Below are positions 19,628 through 31,052 of a stretch of 64,000 nucleotides of DNA, in pieces. Position numbers and translations under genes: made by a program. The stretch spans positions 17,791,654-17,855,653 of the forward strand of contig CM060472.1 in the NCBI GenBank assembly GCA_030544235.1, read 5' to 3'. How positions within the stretch are numbered: position 1 is the first letter of the stretch; every line of letters begins with the position of its first letter. The notes beneath the pieces were generated by a model, which saw nothing but the letters and a program-made list of their open reading frames with translations, did no database searches and was not told the DNA's origin. The stretch comes from Lepturacanthus savala. Its lineage: Eukaryota; Chordata; Actinopteri; Scombriformes; Trichiuridae.

Positions 19628-22131
19628 CTGCAGAGAAGAGGAGGGAATAAAAAGACAAACATCAGTTTACTAATCAGAACAGCAGACATGAGCGTGCAGT
19701 ATGAGAGCTCCCTCCAAATGATATGCATGTTCATGAGGTGCATTTTAATTGGGGCCCATTGTCCAACTGATATTTATGCATCTAGGATTTGTCAGTGATC
19801 GCTATCCTAGTGTTTTCAGACTCTGTGATCTGAAGTTCTTCAGGACATAATTGCTCTGTGCTGCAATTACAGTCCTTCACAGCAGGCTGGTATCTCTGAG
19901 CTCTTCTGCTCTTTCCTCCCACACGATGAACTGAACTGCAAATCGTGTGCGTCAGTCTGACGTCCATATGAGCATCACCACTGGCAACCACAGACGCTTA
20001 TTAGTTCCGCTTATTCTACAATACACTCCTTCTGTGGCCATGGCAAAGTGTGGTTACAAAACTCTGCAACTACATCAACATCAAACACTGCTTTGGGGAA
20101 TATTTCCTGCATTACATACAGGTCCATGAATTTCTGTGCACTAAAAATATGACAATCCCTCACATATTAATACAAATGCATGCATGTCATAGCAGGTGCA
20201 TGCACATTTTAATCTTGGGGACCAACTCTTATCAGCTACATGCATGCAAATGATTTTCATCATCATCATCTTGCAGACCTGCTTCGTGCAGAGCTCACTA
20301 TTCTGTTGTGTGATTAATCCTGCTCGCAGAACAGGTGCAGAGCCAATATGAAGTTCTCTGTGCGCTGGACTGACTGCAAAGACGAGAGGAGGAAGGACTG
20401 TTGCTCGGCAACGTCGTTGAAAAGCGTTTGGGGTGGTCAGTCTGTGGTTATGAAGGGAGCTTTAAGACTCTGGGACAAACGCCTGTATCTGCTGGATGTG
20501 AGCGAGAGGTTAATCGTGGACGCGGGGCAGTGCAGTGACACAGCAGAACAGCATCAAGTGGCGCTTATAGTGACATTCATTAGAGAGGCATCTGCACTTT
20601 TCAAGCAGAGAACTCATAATTACATTCCGCGCATCTCTTTTCACATCTCTCCCTCCTTCCTCCCTCCTCCCTCTCCTCTCTGTGAACAACACACAGCAAA
20701 GACCTCTGCTTTGTGTAGGTGGGAGGCTCACTCCCGCCTCCCAGCAACCGGAAGCTCCATGAATGGGAATCTGATGAGGCACGTAGTGAATAGAAAGAGG
20801 TCCAGCTGTCATAGGGAGAACTCGGCTCTTTTTCTACACAGCTTCTCTTTCCGCCCTTTCCCCTGCTCGTCCATTTGCTGCTTAGCAGTCAGCCTGAAGC
20901 AGATTGTTGTTATGGAGACTGGGTTTGGCGGTTTGCAGAAGAAGCGATAACTGTAAAATCACCAACGGTGACTCGTACTCTATTCTGGCACTCACAGTTT
21001 TTGAAGCAGCTTGTGTCATCATGGGTTGGACAAACTTTATATGCTGAGAAATTGGAAAACATAACTAACTTTAAACCAGTAGGAAATTTATCCTGGGCTG
21101 AAATTGCTGCAGTTAAGCAATGCAATACAATAGAATACAGGACACAGAATGCAGCAGTGCATTAATGCAAGAAGTGCTGCAACTACTGCAAATGATAAAT
21201 GAGATATAACCAGTTTAACACAATGGTAAATCTACAAACGGCAGCTCAGAGACATTTTCACTGGCTGCAGAGGGGAGTGAGAATGTGTTGGTATTATGCA
21301 AGGGAGTCATTTACTAACTGGATCACAGGTGTGAAAATGAAATGAGATCGCACAAAGTTAGAATAGATGAAGATGAAAGGGCCATTCTGCTGTTTCATTT
21401 GGGGGCTGGTTTGAGTTAGTCTCATGACTTCCAGCCTGACTCATGGGTTCTCATATATGACCTGATTCCATGAACTGATTCTTTTCTTTTCTTTTGCTGT
21501 AGCATTTACAGGTTGTCTGTCAAATTGCTTTTTCCTTTGCACACATGCAGAAAACCAGAACAAATCCATGTGACAGAACAAACAGCATACGGGAAATACA
21601 ATCACTGCAGATCTGACATGAACTTTCTGCAAGAATATCTGTTAGTTCACAATCGGATAGAGAGGTGTTTATATTCAAATGGAGTCTTACATGTGTTTGC
21701 TGATTGCTATAGGGACAATGTGTCTTTTGAAGAAGAGGAGTGGAACAAACAGAACATCAATCACAGCATTTGCTTGAATGAAAACACTTCTTCTTTCAAA
21801 CACAAAGCTCCCAGGTGTTTAAGAGATGATTGCAGCTTCATATGAATGTGATAGATCCGCATCATACGACTAATAATATTCTGACATCAAGCATAATCAC
21901 ATCCGCTCTGTCTGCAGTCTGATCCCATACAAGCAGAAAGTTCCAGTGATCAACCTGTTGCAGCCTCATCGTGCAGCAGCAGTAGCACAAAGTCATGAAG
22001 CAGCTACAGCAAAGCTGCTGCTACAACTTCTGTGCGTTTCGAAATAACACCTGAAAAGATATACTACTTACTGCTGCTGACAGGAGCCGAAATAAACGAT
22101 GCGATTTACGCATAGGAACGTATCGACTAGT

Positions 22132-22148
22132 TTCAGCACCATGGACAG
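22132..22148 (+). promoter_or_regulatory. RE1/NRSE silencer element, copy 1 (REST site)
   Basis: TTCAGCACCATGGACAG fits the 17-nt RE1 core consensus NTYAGMRCCNNRGMSAG at every position. Over the classic 21-mer I count 18 matches. It sits in intron 1 of adgrb1, about 190 bp past the candidate exon-1 donor. RE1 is bound by the zinc-finger repressor REST/NRSF, which silences neuronal genes in non-neuronal cells. Confidence 0.8.
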
Positions 22149-22169
22149 AGCTTCAGCATCAGAGCCGGG

Positions 22170-22186
22170 CTCAGCACCACGGACAG
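22170..22186 (+). promoter_or_regulatory. RE1/NRSE silencer element, copy 2 (REST site)
   Basis: CTCAGCACCACGGACAG also fits the full 17-nt RE1 core, starting 38 bp after copy 1 in the same orientation. Between them, at 22152-22158, is a left half-site TTCAGCA. The whole stretch looks like three tandem copies with a period near 19 bp, the middle one degenerate. Confidence 0.8.
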
Positions 22187-22335
22187 AGACAGGCGAGTTT
22201 AAACAGACTTCTGCTGGAAGAAGAGCCAGAGAACAGCTGCGGGACGTTCACCTGCTTCACATCTTTCATTTGCTTCACCTTCCTCACACTCTCTCTGTCA
22301 CAGAAACACACGCGCACACGCTCGCCGTCTCTTAC

Positions 22336-22843
22336 CAGGACGCAGATTGTCTGCAGGCTCGTCAGCGGCTCTCTATCCGGTGGTCCAGGTGGAATCTGGA
22401 TCTGGATCTTCGGGTAGCAACTGCTGAGCGCGTCTCACAGTCTGACTTGAAGTCTTCAGATCTGGATCGGTGGAATTGCTTCTGGCCAAAACTTTCGCTT
22501 CTGGTTCTTTTTGGGCGCGTAAAGAAGCGCCAGGAACAATCCCGACCCCCGGAGAGGGTCGATCCCAAGTTTCAGCGCAGTCCACTCTCACAAGCAAAGA
22601 CAAATGTGTGACTCTAACCAAACTCCAAAGAGTTTACTACCAACTGAGTTTAGCTGCTATATCCAGAAGGAACTGGCTTATAGCGGAGGATCACTGATCG
22701 TCGGAGCTCCAGCAGACAGTCCGGAGAAGCAAAAGCTGTAGTTGTCTTTTCTCTGAGCTCCAGGTAAATGTTGGTAATTCTACTCCCGGCTTCGGAGTCT
22801 TCTTGCTTGTGGTCTTCGCACTAAGCGGATCCAGTCTCAGTGT
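22336..22843 (-). other. adgrb1: probable non-coding first exon (5' UTR) of adgrb1
   Basis: The minus strand reads CTG|GTAAGAG at 22336/22335, a strong donor. The 5' end is set about 30 nt downstream of the TATA box at 22868-22873, so 22843 is an estimate. The minus strand has no ATG anywhere in 22336-22860, where about eight would be expected by chance. ATGs reappear just past the donor. With the 124-nt leader in the next exon this gives an ATG-free 5' UTR of about 630 nt. No transcript evidence is available. Confidence 0.6.
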
Positions 22844-22867
22844 AGCTTGTGGGCCTCCAGTCTGAGG

Positions 22868-22964
22868 TTTATATCCAACCCCGCCCCCCCTGCTTCAAGC
22901 CGGAGTCGGTGCGTGGACGGCGAAGTGAATGAGACAGCACGCGGGAGGGGAGGGGAGGGGCGGG
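22868..22964 (-). promoter_or_regulatory. candidate adgrb1 core promoter: TATA box plus GC boxes
   Basis: On the minus strand TATAAA lies at 22868-22873, directly preceded by a GC box GGGGCGGGG at 22879-22887. A second Sp1-type motif (GGGGCGGG on the plus strand) is at 22957-22964. The flank from 22880 to 23230 is CpG-rich compared with the rest of the window. The spacing to the ATG-free candidate first exon fits a TATA-driven start near 22843. Confidence 0.55.
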
Positions 22965-22989
22965 CAGTGTGTGCGGGGGAGACGTGTTT

Positions 22990-23931
22990 CTGTGCGCGCG
23001 GCGCATGTGCGTGTGTAAGTGAGCGAGTGACTGTGTCAGTGAAAGGAGCGGGGACGAGAGGAGGGAGTCTGAATCTGAAGGGGAGGGGGGTGAGCAGAGA
23101 CTTTATGAACACTAACTACGCAGATAAATCAACTCAGAGCCAAAGGTACCGGAAAGAGGAGCGGCGGCGTTTCTGTCTCTCTGCAGACGCGCATCTGCGG
23201 TTTGAAACACGTTGGAGATGTTGCACGCGAAGATAGATGTGTGCAGATGTACTGATCACGAAATATTGTATAATATGTTCATTAATAAGAATGTACTGTT
23301 GTTTTATGCCAGCGGTTAAAGACGTCATTTAAAGCATGAAAAAGGATGATCTCCACATGGTGTCGCTTGTAAAGGAAAAAGAGGAGAATCAGGGACAGTG
23401 CAACTTGAAAAACCAGTAGAAGTTTGGTTTAGGGGAAATGCATGAATGTGACAGAATAAACGGTCACTGTAAAAGCCTGCAGCAGCACACCTGATGTTTG
23501 ATGTTCTGTAGACTCAGGTCTGCAGGAAGCTGACGTTAGTCTGATCCCATAGGAAGAGCAGCAGAATCTCTGCAGCCAATTAAAAGCAGCAGAGAGGAGG
23601 TGAGCAGCAGACAGCTGTCTATCTACCTGTATGTCTGCCTGTCTGTCTGCGTGTGTGTCTCTAAAAACACACTCACATACACAAACAAACACATGCACAC
23701 AGGAAAAGCCCCCACCTTTGCCTAACTCACTCACTCACACACTCACACACACATGCAGACACACACTCAAACACGTACACACACACACACTCTCTCTGGG
23801 AGTGTGGGCGGATCTGGGTAGTTCTCGATGTGTGAAAGCCAGGGATTACCTAACGTAGGTGTCTGCCTGTTGCTGTAATGCCGGGAGAGAATCATGAATA
23901 ATAAGATCCCACGTCCAACTGCATTTAACAG
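22990..23931. other. upstream flank of adgrb1, no gene seen
   Basis: CpG-rich until about 23230, then ordinary sequence. CA/CT-rich simple sequence spans 23660-23800. No exon recognised. Confidence 0.6.
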
Positions 23932-24623
23932 CAGTGACGGAAGGAGAAGTCAGATCCTTTACTTAGGTAAAAGTACCAATAAAGTCCTGCAAAACGATTC
24001 CATTACAAGTAAAAGTCCTGCATGAAAAATCCTTCTAAAAGTTACAACGTACAGAAGAAGTAGCAGCAAATTTACTCAAAGTATTAAAGGAAAAGTATTT
24101 GTTTATCAGACTAGTAGGTTGTGACTGGTATAATTTTAATGTTAGAGCAGGTGGAGGTGTAGCTAATGTAACTACTTTATAAATAGTTAGATAGTTTAGT
24201 CCAGTGGTTCCCAACCAAGGGGTCTGGCCCTTCCAAAGGGTCAACAGATAAATGTGAGAGGTCATTATTTGGGAAAAAAAACTAAGTTCTGTTTCATTAA
24301 TCTGTTTCACGTTCTGGACATTTTCTCTCATCTTTGATTTTTATTCAAATATTGGATCATTTGAACATTTATTGAAGTATTTTGAGTTGATTACACTCTG
24401 CTGTTTGTAAGAAGACAAAGGCTCCTAGGTTCAAACCACTGGTTTCATTTTTAACTGTGTTGGATTTTAAAACTACTTATATTACCCATTGGGTCATCTG
24501 AATGAACTAAAGCTGCAGATAAATCCAGTGGAGTGAAATATGAAGTAGCAACACATTAAAATACTCAAGTAAAATACAAGTACCTCCTACAGTACTTGAG
24601 TAAAGGTAGTTACTTTCCACCTG
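23932..24623. mobile_element. hAT-like non-autonomous element, copy 1
   Basis: Left end CAGTGACGGAAGGAGAAGT, right end (reverse complement) CAGGTGGAAAGTAACTACC. The interior is rich in acttgagtaaaagtac-type motifs. This is the common percomorph repeat with CAGTGGTGGAA-type ends. No coding capacity and no clear 8-bp target duplication, so the ends may be eroded. The assignment to hAT is by end sequence only. Confidence 0.6.
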
Positions 24624-26317
24624 TGTGTATATTTATGAGAACAACATTAGAAATTTCCGCCTCCTCCTTTAATTACAGCAGGCTGTGTCCTTAGGCTGAT
24701 AAACATAGATTCATTCCGCTGCTTGACCTGCTGGTTACTGTGACCTGTGGGAGGTTTATCTGCAATCCTGAAAATATTCTCTATTTTCAGCAAATGTCAG
24801 GATGCCTTTTCGCTGCCACAAATATGACCGCAACTCTGTCACATGTGTGCAAATAAACAGAATAAAAATCCAAGACACTGGTTCCAAACATCAATTCTGA
24901 GGTCAGATCACTATATGTGAAATGTTTCTAAGGTTTGTGAAATTCTCTAATTTGGGGTCTGTTGCAGGATGTAAAGTAATTTTTAATGAATGATTTGGAA
25001 ACACTTTAAAACCACTATCTATAAAAATGAATAGATTACTTGTAGTTCAGTAATGGCTGCGGAGAAAGATTCACCCTAAACATTGATTCGATTGGATACA
25101 ATTGGCTATAAGCTATGTACAGATGTATTTGATAGACATTCGTAGCAGCCAATAAATGACTCTGGCCTTTCATAAACCACGCCTCCAACACAAACATAAC
25201 AGATGGTAGTAATGAGTCTGGTGAGAACGTAAACTCTCAGCATTTCCTTCTGAAGGCTGGTTGGACGTTAATGAGGACAAATTGAACAAACTTGTGGAAC
25301 GTCTCCAAAAATCTCTTGAGAGAAGTGAGCGTAGCCACAGGTGACACTCTGAGTGTCTTCTGTTCACCGTCTAGTGCTGCTCTGCTCTCAGCAAGTTGAT
25401 TTCACCTCCAGCTGCTGGAGCAGAGCTGCTCGGTCTCATAGCTTCAGGCGGTAACAAACAAACATCGCGGGCTAATAAATAAGAATCTAATTTGAAGTTT
25501 TCACTCCTGCTCATTTGAACCTAAAAAGCCTTCTGGTTTCTTTACAGAGGGAGGCGTGGGCGGCTGCAGGCACGGTTACGTAAATAAATGCCCATAAATG
25601 AGCACAAGAGAAGTTTGAGGAATCACCGCTACTCCTCTGCACTTATTGCCTCCGCATTCTGTCCACAGGAGCCAGGACAGCCTTCTCACTGCAGGTACGG
25701 CCTGTTTTAGAGGCAGGACGAAGCACTTATGGGCCCAAAGAGGCAGATCACCACACAGCTGAATCACAGGAGGCCGTTTGATTCTGATGCTTAAGCTCAA
25801 CAACCACAACAGTCGCTTGGAAAGCATTTGTTTTCACACTAATTTGTCATTTTCTAAATGTTATCTCTATCGTTGTCTTCAGAAAGTATCGTTCATATCT
25901 TTCATGTTCTTGCTGTTCCTGCTCTGTGATCTCATGTTTGCTGCTATGAAAGAGTCTGGACCCTAGATGGAGCTGTTTTTTAGATGCTTTCAGTTTCTAA
26001 AGTGATGAGGCTGCAGTAGGCTGCTCTTGTGTAAACCAGCAGAGAAGAGAGGAGTGGAGTCATTGATCAAAAAGTGCCAATTATATAATAAACAAATAAA
26101 CTAAATTAGAAAATTTCCTCTAGGGAAATTTTGAAAGGCCTCTGAGGGCTACTGCCAGAGTGTGTACATTATGATGAGCCTCTACAGAGATTTCAAACAA
26201 ATACTAATACATTACTAATACATTTATGATATTATATACAAGCAGCCCACCTCCAACAAACATTTTCTTTTTAAGCATTTATTCAGCAACATATGTCCCT
26301 ACAGTGGGTTTACTATA
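24624..26317. other. intergenic, no gene or element recognised
   Basis: Ordinary AT-rich sequence with short open frames only. I see no exon-like stretch. Confidence 0.6.
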
Positions 26318-27272
26318 TGTAACCAGGTTCTGTCACCAACGTGAGACAATGAAGAGTCCAGTATCAAAATGTGTACACTTTATTTAAACCAAGCTCATGG
26401 GCGAAGGAAGGAGGAGTCAGAGGTTGCCACCCACCACTGGGACCTTAAATAAAATGGATACACAGTAGATTATTCACACAGCATAAATACCCTCCAAAAT
26501 GGAGGTGGCCAAACCACTACAAAGTGCAACGTGCATCAATACTTTAAGTACACCAAGAGATCAGAGCAAACACCACATGGCACTCAACTATTAATGACTA
26601 CACACAATTCACACATCGGCCCAGTAGTAGGTGCGCACACAGTGGCTACAGCCTGCAGTCCCCAGTCACTGGTAAATTCAGTACAATTAGCATTAACATT
26701 AATATTAACATTAAAAGGTCAAATGTATCAATTCCTTTATTAGTTTTTAAAATAATATTTTAAAAGACAAAGCCACACAAACCACCATGAAGCCGGGGCT
26801 ACAAACTGGACCACAGGCTAAGCCGCTTGGGGAAGGTAGAAGGCGTGCAGAGTCTCAGCACAGGTCGGCCGCCCTGGCATAGACAAACAACAGAACTAAC
26901 GAAAAGTAAGCACAATGAAACACACAAATGAAATATAGAAAGAGGCCAGCACTTGAGCCTGTTCTAACTCAAGGCTGGCACTTAATGATGTATGTAACTA
27001 ATATTAAAACAATTGCTAAACAAAACAAAATCCAAACAAAATCAAAGAAAGGAAAACTAAGTTACTGAAATCAAAAGAACAAAAGAACAAAGCTGCACAA
27101 CAACCACCTTACCCACTGCTGACACAAAGGAGACCAAGACCGGGGCTCTCAGCAGGCCTAGCTTTTATAGCCTCTTCCTGACCCCATGAACCCAGTTTTT
27201 CCCAGCATAAAATTCCACAGCTCCCCCATTGTCCTGGCCCCGATATTGCAGCCCAACTTCCATCCGGCTACA
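26318..27272 (-). mobile_element. solo LTR of a retrotransposon
   Basis: 955 bp bounded by TGTAACC and GGCTACA (TG..CA ends with 3-4 bp inverted termini). It is flanked on both sides by TATA (26314-26317 and 27273-27276), a 4-bp target duplication. On the minus strand there is a promoter-like TATAAAAG at 27162-27169 and a poly(A) signal AATAAA at 26379-26384, which sets the orientation. No internal genes and no second LTR are present in the window, so it is a recombined solo LTR. The family is undetermined. Confidence 0.72.
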
Positions 27273-27677
27273 TATACACGATAAATGTTATGATGACCTG
27301 CATTCTGTCAGTCTGAGTCATCATATGTGTATGGGTGGGCCAGTGTTTAAACATGTTAACGAGCACCACGTTTTTGTTTATGAATGAGCTGTGGCCTGAG
27401 CCTCCAAGGTTACTAGGCAACTTGAGCCGGTTTCCAATGATGACAGCTGCGCTGCAGGTAGAGGAAGATAGAAATGTGGAGAAAAACAGCATTTTTCTTC
27501 CTCTGTGCTGGTCTCCCATTTGAGCTTCGAATGTCAAAACTATAGCTCCTACCAGAAATTAACATGGACCACCATCACTATAACAACTTCACTAAAGTCA
27601 CTTAGACGCTTCCCATTCAGATATTTTGAGCATTGTGAGAATAAGAACACATTTCTCTCTCTCTCTCTCTCTACAGC

Positions 27678-28038
27678 AGCAAAGCTGCGAGCAGCTCTTC
27701 CAGGGGCATAGCCTTTGGCCCACTCCAAGCAGGCTTGTTCCTCTTCCGGATGGATTTCGGTACCTAACTCATCCTACAGCTTTGAGATTACCCAAGAAAA
27801 TTATATATATATATATTTTCTTGGGTAATCTCAAAGCTGTAGGATGAGTTCTTGTTCCTCTTCCATCCGGAAGAGGAACAAGAAAAATCCCTGTTATAAC
27901 AATAGAGCTCAGAGAGAATACCCGTAAATGAAACATGTAAATTATACAGGTGGAAACACATGTACAGGATAAATGTGCAGAGCCTGCTTGGAGTGGGCCA
28001 AAGGCTATGCCCCTGAAAGAGCTGCTCGCAGCTTTGCT
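27678..28038. mobile_element. nested inverted-repeat (fold-back) element
   Basis: Outer arms 27678-27735 and 27981-28038 pair at 57 of 58 bases. Inner arms 27766-27800 and 27816-27850 are perfect over 35 bp around a 15-nt AT core. CTTGTTCCTCTTCC at 27734-27747 has a further inverted copy ending near 27882. The unit extends right into repeat-like sequence (tcaatgggatgaacggttcttgagat on the plus strand, to about 28145) that I recognise as a common teleost dispersed repeat but cannot name. Confidence 0.75.
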
Positions 28039-28145
28039 GAGAACTGCTCATCAGATCCACTTCATATTTGACACTTCTCTCCCTCAGGCCCTCAGCTACA
28101 CACTTGCCAGGTGTGAAGTCAATGGGATGAACGGTTCTTGAGATA

Positions 28146-30920
28146 TGCCAAGAAACAACAGACAGGCAGAACACTGTAAGAATTATAAACCTGCATGCAT
28201 TATATATTAGATCGATAAGTGTGTGTGAGTGCAGTGTGCTGCTAATTGTAATGTCTGATGGCGACACGTGTTGAAGAGCTCTCAGAGCGGCCCCAGCTGA
28301 AGAGGCCTCAGATGAAGCCTCAGTGCTGACGCTGGATGATATAACCAGTGGACGCACTGAGGTCTGTACTCAGTACTCCAAACAATAAGTATTTGTTCCC
28401 CTTTGTTCTCCTCTCTGTAGTTGAATATCCGGGGAAACAGAGTGTGTATCCAACATGTGCCTTCAAGTCTGCTGCAGCGGTGGATTAAAGCTCCCGAAAT
28501 GAAGGAGACGCTGCTCATATTGTCTGTTTCCTGCTGCAGCTTCATCATGACTGACAGTCTGCAGAAAGAAGCACAGGGTTTTATTAGTTTCACAGTCTTA
28601 GTCTCTGTAGATCTTCTTTCTTTTTTAATACTTCTTTTATTGTCATTATATGTAGTCACCCAGGTGGCCAGGAAACCTTCAATCAATATGAAAATTCATT
28701 CAAATAGATAATGTTAATATAATATTTGCTTTACAGTTTTAAATTATAACATTATATTAACCTCCTGAGAACTAGAAAAAAGTGTATTTTTATTATATTC
28801 TAAGGTTTGGGGAGTAAAACAACATTTTTCCTTTCCTCTCATTTTTTTTTTCATTAAAAATGTGCTGCTTTTGATGCCCTCCGATTTTAAATGTGTGAGA
28901 GAGGAAAATCGCAATGGTCAGACTCCAAAATGTGTCTCTTCTCTTAGAAGAAGTAGGGCACCCACAGCAGAGTGGGGAAGAAAATGTGAAATGTTGGTGC
29001 GTGTCCAAGAGTGATTACCACAACCTGAGAAATCACTACTCACACACGGACTGGCAGCGGTCCTCTGTGTTGAAGGGCTGTCAGCCCTGTTGATTGCACA
29101 ATAAATAGTAGATGAACCGGAGCAGCTCATCCTTCCATCTGAGTCACCTGAAAAAAAGTGAAAAACGATAAACCTGTGGTGGAAATCCTTAGCGCTTTCA
29201 TTCAGAAACATCAGGGGCTGTGGATAAAGAATGGAGATGGAGGAATTTATTGACAATTGAGAGGCTGAGGGTAAATACACTTTCTAGGAGACAGTAATGA
29301 GCTGTAGTACGTCAAACATTGAAATGGCAATAAATGCATCACAATGCTCATCAGATGATCAAGAACTCTCTGCCATTGTCTCCGGCCTCTAGTTATCGTC
29401 ATGTCTGCTGACTTGGCAGCAACAATCGTTCTGGTGATCGATACAGACGGACAAGTAAAGCCCTGAACCACTGACGGGACATCGATTTTCTCTACATCCA
29501 GCAGAGCTAACCTGAACCCTACCTCTTCCTGGAGAGCACTAATCGGTGTCTGTGACCTCGTTTATTCAGCAGCATCAATATCGTTGTGTGGTCATGGAAA
29601 CACAGTCTTTCATACCAGGCTCCAACCTGGAATTTTTCAAATGCCTTTTTTTTTACCAGTTCAGACTCCAGAGGGAAAAAGGACAGTTTATGTTTCTGAA
29701 GATACAGTGAATGTCCACGTTTCATACCTTATTCAGCTAATGTTCCGTGGTTTATAGCTGTGGTTTAGGCACAAAACACTTGGTTTGTGTTCGGAAAGAA
29801 TGTGGTTAGGATTAAAATGATCAATGTGAAACATGACAGGTAAAATGTCCAGTTAACAGTGGTGGTGAACAGGCATTACCCACAACTTTCTAACTCCAGT
29901 GCATGAACAAAAGCACCAATACATCCACCCAACCTTCCTCCTCCACTGACTGAAGAGGAACTGAAGAGGAACATGGACAGATCAGGTGCAGCTGCAGCCC
30001 AGAAGTAGATTTTGCAAAAAAAAAAAAAAAAAAAAAAAACATCCACAGTGTGATTGAGATTTGTTTGCAGGCAAATGCATCTCATTGGTTTGTGTTTGTT
30101 TGTTTCTATGAGGAAGATGACAGGTTGTTGCCAAGAACACAAAGCCCATTTTAATCAAGCGGCGGCTTCCCTGCTGTTCATCACTTTAAACAACGACAAC
30201 AACAACAACAACAGCCGAAAGCTAACAGCACGCACAGAACTGTTCTTAGTCATCATCATGTGTAGGAAAGGGCAGAACACATTCATTGGGACAGATGGGG
30301 CAGGTGGTGAGAATTCTTTTTTGGAGGCAGAGCAGAGTGAGTCACTGCTGGATGAAGGCCTCAGGTTCTGCAGCAGGAAACACTTACATGGTTTTACCTG
30401 ACCATCAGTGGCTTGGGAAATCCCAAAGAACTGGAAAGAGCAGAGAGATTTGTTGTGAAAAAAGGCTTTTTGCTAAAAATATTGTTATATATTTTTAAAT
30501 AACGCAATATTCCTTTAGCTGGACCACCAATAAAATACTGGAAAATAAAAGAGAAATAGCCATCCTATAAAACACAGTCATTTTAGAATAAAGGACTTTG
30601 TGCCGACATTTGAGGGGCAAGACCTATAAACGTAATGCTTCACTGTGCATAGGTGTATATAACTTTACATATACTTCATTTTATTCATATATTTATTTAT
30701 TTATTTATTTATTAATTCATAGTTATTTTCCTTCTGTCATTTTCCTTATTGTCTAACTATGACCATTGACTGATAGCATAATTTCTAGAGGTGTCATGTT
30801 CTGTATGTTGCATCTTTTGTTCTTTTTTTGTTTCTCTATCTTTTGAAAAATAATAAACATATTTTGAAAAAATAATATGCCACATAGGACACACCTACAA
30901 TAATCCTGCTGTTTGCCTGT
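28146..30920. other. intergenic, no gene recognised
   Basis: Contains a 24-nt A run (30016-30039), an (AAC)n stretch near 30190-30212 and a (TTTA)n stretch near 30690-30712. No exon-like sequence seen. Confidence 0.6.
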
Positions 30921-31052
30921 CAGGTGATGATTATATTGGAAAAGGAGAAGTGCTCACTAACACGGACTGAAATTCATTTGTGAAAAAAATATTAGACAAA
31001 TAAACCTTTAGTGTTCATAGAGCCAGTCTTAGATCTTTTGTTTCAACTCATG
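30921..31052 (+). repeat. unnamed dispersed repeat, copy A
   Basis: Shares GGAGAAGTGCTCACT, AAATAAACCTT, TGTTCATAGA and TTTCAACTCAT, in the same order and spacing, with the copy at 45404-45536, and in reverse at 34152-34242. About 130 bp, non-coding. Confidence 0.65.

Larger units (their letters stand above)
19628..22335 (-). other. adgrb1 intron 1 (between leader exon and first coding exon)
   Basis: 2708 bp on the model given here. It contains the paired RE1 sites near its 5' end. A plus-strand open frame of 200 codons at 20348-20950 shows no domain or family likeness. No mobile element recognised. Confidence 0.55.

Noticed and set aside
20348..20950. 200-codon plus-strand open frame in intron 1
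   Set aside because: No domain, low-complexity segments and no likeness to any family I know. A chance open frame remains the simplest reading.
22099..22611. 170-codon plus-strand open frame overlapping the RE1 sites and leader exon
   Set aside because: Arg/Ser-rich sequence typical of GC-rich non-coding DNA, without a matching family.
22741..22770. Plus-strand donor-like CTCCAG|GTAAAT near the adgrb1 promoter, hinting at a divergent transcript
   Set aside because: A single motif with no supporting exon or acceptor.
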